A stretch of 9,073 nt of DNA. Source: JBEKJU01 sp050011095 (GTDB lineage: Bacteria; Desulfobacterota; Syntrophorhabdia; Syntrophorhabdales; WCHB1-27). The stretch spans positions 1 through 9,073 of the forward strand of contig JBEKJU010000134.1 in assembly GCA_050011095.1 (NCBI GenBank). The letters are read 5' to 3'. Position numbers and translations under genes: made by a program. The notes under the pieces are model-generated. The model was not told the DNA's origin. It was given only the letters and a program-made list of their open reading frames with translations, and did no database searches. Position 1 is the stretch's first letter. Each line of letters starts with the position of its first letter. Positions 6,779-9,073 of the stretch are shown here, in pieces.

Positions 6779-7954
6779 ATGAGCGGTTATCATAAACGGA
6801 CCTGGGAGACCTTTCCCATGGACAAAATAAAGCGCGTTGAACGTCCAACCACGGTTATTTACGATGACCAGGTACCGCGGACGGACGAGCGTGAAAGCGG
6901 GTTCAACAGGGCGGCGCGAGGCGACTTCGGTGAGCGACTGTCAAAGGAACGGTTCCGTTTCGGGACAAAAAGCCCGCTCTCTGCAGCGCTTGTAAACATG
7001 CAGTATTTTCTCGCCGGCATCGTTGACGGCATCGTGGCGCAGCAAAAGGCGCCTATCCCCGAAGATCCGGCCGTCCTTTCACACCATATCAAGGAAGTCG
7101 CCTATTTTCTCCGCGCCGATTCGGTAGGCATTTGCAAGCTCCCCCCCTACGCAGTTTATACGAACCAGTTTCCCAACGGCGAGCCCATAGAACTGGATCA
7201 CAAATACGCCATCGCAGTACTTGTGGACCAGGACTGGAGGACGGCGGAAGCCTTTACCGGCAGCGACTGGATAAGCAATCCCATGAGTTTTGTTGCCTAC
7301 TCAGGGTCCGGCTTCATAGCATGTATAATAGCCGACTACATCCGCCGCCTCGGTTATCCGGCTCGCGCCCATCATGCGCGCAACTACCAGGTGGTCGTTC
7401 CACCTATATTACTGTGGGCAGGACTCGGAGAGATGTCGAGAATCGGAAACTGTGTGGTGCATCCCTTTTTGGGACCACGCTTCAAGGCCTCAATCGTTAC
7501 TACCGACTTACCACTTCTACCTGACAAACCGATAGACTTCGGACTCCAGGATTTTTGTTCAAAATGCAAGAAATGCGCTCGCGAATGCCCGTCCGGTGCA
7601 CTCACTGAAGGTGATAAGGTAATCGACAGGGGCTACGAACACTGGCCGAGCAACGCTGAGCGGTGCACTCGTATGCGCGTCGGCAACAGGCGAGGGGCAA
7701 GTTGCGGCACATGCGTCAAAGTGTGCCCCTGGAATAAGCCCTACTCAACCCTCCATCGGGCCGTGGGTTGGACCATGCGCCACTCCGGGATTGCTCGCAG
7801 CCTAGCCATAAAGTTCGACGATCTTCTCGGCTATGGCAAGGCAAACTACGACAACAAGTGGTGGTTTGATCTCGAAGAGATCGACGGGAAGATGATCCTG
7901 CACCCGCCCAACAAGAAGTCCCAGAAAGACTATCAGCAGGATGTTGATTACTGA
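6779..7954 (+). CDS. RdhA-like corrinoid/2x[4Fe-4S] protein, second divergent copy
   Basis: A 391-residue paralogue of the preceding protein. The core includes VAYSGSGFIACIIADYIRRLGYPAR (172-196), WAGLGEMSRIGNCVVHPFLGPRFK (213-236) and TTDLPLLPDKPIDFG (241-255). Cluster 1 is CSKCKKCARECP (Cys260, 263, 266, 270); cluster 2 is Cys296 with CGTCVKVCP (Cys309, 312, 316). The Tyr corresponding to the family's catalytic Tyr is present (Tyr174), with Asn202 and Arg234 as possible partners. The family's GELGRNGLLIT block is changed to GEMSRIGNCVVHP and PRVR to PRFK, so its substrate or role should differ from copy one. No Tat signal or membrane segment is visible. The start is ATG 6779, 5 nt after GGAGG (6769-6773); the 45-nt gap from the first copy has no terminator. 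It could act alone on another substrate or as a partner of the first copy. Confidence 0.83.
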   Translation: MSGYHKRTWETFPMDKIKRVERPTTVIYDDQVPRTDERESGFNRAARGDFGERLSKERFRFGTKSPLSAALVNMQYFLAGIVDGIVAQQKAPIPEDPAVLSHHIKEVAYFLRADSVGICKLPPYAVYTNQFPNGEPIELDHKYAIAVLVDQDWRTAEAFTGSDWISNPMSFVAYSGSGFIACIIADYIRRLGYPARAHHARNYQVVVPPILLWAGLGEMSRIGNCVVHPFLGPRFKASIVTTDLPLLPDKPIDFGLQDFCSKCKKCARECPSGALTEGDKVIDRGYEHWPSNAERCTRMRVGNRRGASCGTCVKVCPWNKPYSTLHRAVGWTMRHSGIARSLAIKFDDLLGYGKANYDNKWWFDLEEIDGKMILHPPNKKSQKDYQQDVDY

Positions 7955-8011
7955 TCTTAATATGTGAGGGTTTTTTTCCTTCAGGCACTGTGGTCCAATA
8001 GGAGAAGAATT

Positions 8012-8893
8012 ATGACGATTTGGCCTGATTGCATACCCTGTATTGTCCAGATGTCTCTGGATATTGCGTTGGCCTGCATTAAAGAAGAGATAGAAATCAA
8101 GGCTTTTATGAACGAGATTCTTGGCCTCCCCCCACTGAGGGGCGAGAAGTGGGACATCACCTCGCCGGAGATTAGCGAGATGGTCTGGCACAGTATCGTA
8201 CGTATTACCAAGGACGAAGATCCGCTCAGAGACCTAAAGGCCAAGCAGAACCAGAATGCCCTTGATCTTTACGGCACTGCAAGGGACCGGGTTAAAGAAA
8301 GTAAAGACCCTCTACTCTCAGCACTTAGATTTGCCATAGCAGGCAATCTTTTACACCCGGCAGTGAGTTCGATCCATGATCAGCCGGCCCATGGTTTTCA
8401 GCCCCATCCCGCCGGCGATTGGCCCATGACGGATGAGGCTGCCGAGGTGCTGAGGAATCGGCTGCAGAAGGCGACAGGTATTGTTTATCTCCTAGATAAT
8501 TGCGGGGAAATTGTTTTTGACAAACTTTTCTTGGAGATCGTCAAGGAGATGTATGACCGAGAGGTCTGGGTGATAGCACGGGGTCGGCCTATCCTGAACG
8601 ATGCAACGACGGTCGAAGCGATCTCAGTCGGGCTACCCACGGTAGCAACCGTCATCGAGAACGGCATTACCATTCCTTTTGCCGGAACCAGACTTGATCT
8701 TGTTTCGAGCAAGGTTAGGGATCTCCTTGTGGGTGCCGACCTCATCTTAGCTAAGGGCGGTGGCAATCTTCAAAGCCTCAGTGAGGAAAGCGAATTGAAA
8801 GGCCGGATTTCATTTCTTTTCCATGGGAGATGTCGACCGCGCCACGCGCCTCGTGGCGTTTCTAAGGGTACACTTATTGTTGACAATCGATAA
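8012..8893 (+). CDS. DUF89/ARMT1-like metal-dependent phosphatase family protein
   Basis: A 293-residue protein of the DUF89 family, whose studied members are metal-dependent phosphatases that remove damaged or excess phosphate esters. The N-terminal CIPC (Cys7, Cys10) marks the CxxC subfamily, followed by an all-helical region. The Rossmann-like catalytic part carries LLDNCGEIVFDKLF (160-173), ARGRPILNDATTVEA (189-203), IENG (215-218) and GADLILAKGGGNLQSLSE (241-258). Asp162, Asn163 and Asp198 match the expected metal ligands. Start chosen at ATG 8012 with GGAGA 6 nt upstream; an in-frame GTG at 7964 would add 16 residues but lacks such a site. Oddities: GNLLHPA (111-117) where the family usually has GNxID, and a very basic stretch RCRPRHAPR (273-281) near the C-terminus. 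Behind a phosphotransferase pair, a role in hydrolysing the phosphoryl intermediate or a by-product is plausible, but unproven. Confidence 0.83.
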   Translation: MTIWPDCIPCIVQMSLDIALACIKEEIEIKAFMNEILGLPPLRGEKWDITSPEISEMVWHSIVRITKDEDPLRDLKAKQNQNALDLYGTARDRVKESKDPLLSALRFAIAGNLLHPAVSSIHDQPAHGFQPHPAGDWPMTDEAAEVLRNRLQKATGIVYLLDNCGEIVFDKLFLEIVKEMYDREVWVIARGRPILNDATTVEAISVGLPTVATVIENGITIPFAGTRLDLVSSKVRDLLVGADLILAKGGGNLQSLSEESELKGRISFLFHGRCRPRHAPRGVSKGTLIVDNR

Positions 8894-9073
8894 GGAAATT
8901 ACCTACTATAATGGCTCACGCTGCAACACTTGCTATGTGCTTCATCAACGCAAAAAAACGGGTGCCGGTACACCGAGCCTGTCTTTAAGTGCATTGATCA
9001 TATTGCCGGTTCAGAGCTCCTGTCATCGGCTCTTGCGGAATGGCTCCGGAAGAACCGTATCCTGCTTATCGAG
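8877..9073 (+). CDS. Partial Cys-rich ORF of unknown function, apparently frameshifted at an A7 tract
   Basis: The last 197 bases carry an open frame that overlaps the DUF89 stop by 17 nt. A TTG at 8877 lies 8 nt after AAGGG (8864-8868); TTG 8880, or ATG 8823 in the same frame, are alternatives. The first part reads LTIDKEITYYNGSRCNTC then YVLHQRKK. After seven A's (8952-8958) this frame turns into a Ser-rich, unlikely peptide. The -1 frame from there reads convincingly to the edge: NGCRYTEPVFKCIDHIAG, then SELLSSALAEWLRKN and RILLIE. The combined peptide has a CxxC and two further Cys. A change to eight A's, or a -1 slip, would join them. This may be a sequencing error, a broken gene or slippage. 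I do not recognise the family. Confidence 0.4.
   Translation, partial: MLTIDKEITYYNGSRCNTCYVLHQRKKTGAGTPSLSLSALIILPVQSSCHRLLRNGSGRTVSCLS

Noticed and set aside
5990..6793. 267-codon open frame on the minus strand
   Set aside because: It lies antisense to the first RdhA-like gene, has no recognisable domain, and the plus strand carries clear family motifs.
5570..7954. Epoxyqueuosine reductase (QueG) identity for the tandem reductases
   Set aside because: QueG shares the fold and clusters, but the N-terminal length, the GLGELGRNG...PRVR block and DLPL..DKPIDFG wording fit the RdhA-like group better, and two copies in a catabolic operon are not expected for QueG.
7964..8011. GTG start for the DUF89 protein
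   Set aside because: The added 16 residues are not like the family start, while ATG 8012 has a well-placed GGAGA and gives the expected CxxC N-terminus.

Overview
The window looks like a catabolic or accessory locus from an obligately anaerobic bacterium. The likeliest source is an aromatic-degrading, Deltaproteobacteria- or Syntrophorhabdus-type organism. That guess rests on gene content: a split phenylphosphate-synthase-like pair, and two oxygen-sensitive corrinoid/iron-sulfur proteins of the reductive dehalogenase family. No rRNA, tRNA or CRISPR is visible, so the taxonomic assignment is an inference.

Layout. The left edge (1-54, minus) holds only the first 18 codons of a gene running out of the window. 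A gene-poor stretch (55-272) follows, with small inverted repeats. A LysR-type regulator (273-1169, minus) is divergently transcribed from a long plus-strand gene set across a 149-bp intergenic region. That region contains two dyads and plausible promoters in both directions. The plus-strand genes are: (1) a 613-residue PpsA-like phosphotransferase subunit with a swivelling phosphohistidine domain; (2) a 358-residue PpsB-like ATP-binding subunit, overlapping the first by 4 nt; (3) a 442-residue Tm-1-like/UPF0261 protein, 8 nt downstream; (4) a 387-residue RdhA-like corrinoid/2x[4Fe-4S] protein, overlapping by 1 nt; (5) a second RdhA-like protein of 391 residues, after 45 nt; (6) a 293-residue DUF89/ARMT1-like metal-dependent phosphatase, after 57 nt; (7) a partial Cys-rich ORF that overlaps the end of the DUF89 gene, seems to change frame at an A7 tract, and runs off the right edge. 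The spacing suggests one transcription unit from about 1286 to beyond 9073. No convincing terminator lies inside it.

How they may work together. In known phenol degraders PpsA and PpsB convert phenol, ATP and water to phenylphosphate, AMP and phosphate, and a UbiD-like phenylphosphate carboxylase then acts. No carboxylase gene is in this window. Instead the pair is followed by an ATP-binding-type protein of unknown reaction, two cytoplasmic RdhA-like reductases with no Tat signal or membrane-anchor gene, and a phosphatase-family protein. My main hypothesis is a cytoplasmic pathway that phosphorylates a phenolic or other hydroxyl compound and couples this to a corrinoid-dependent reductive step (dehalogenation, or reductive removal of an activated group). 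The LysR protein would control it in response to substrate. Family assignments are strong; the substrate and the pathway are speculative.
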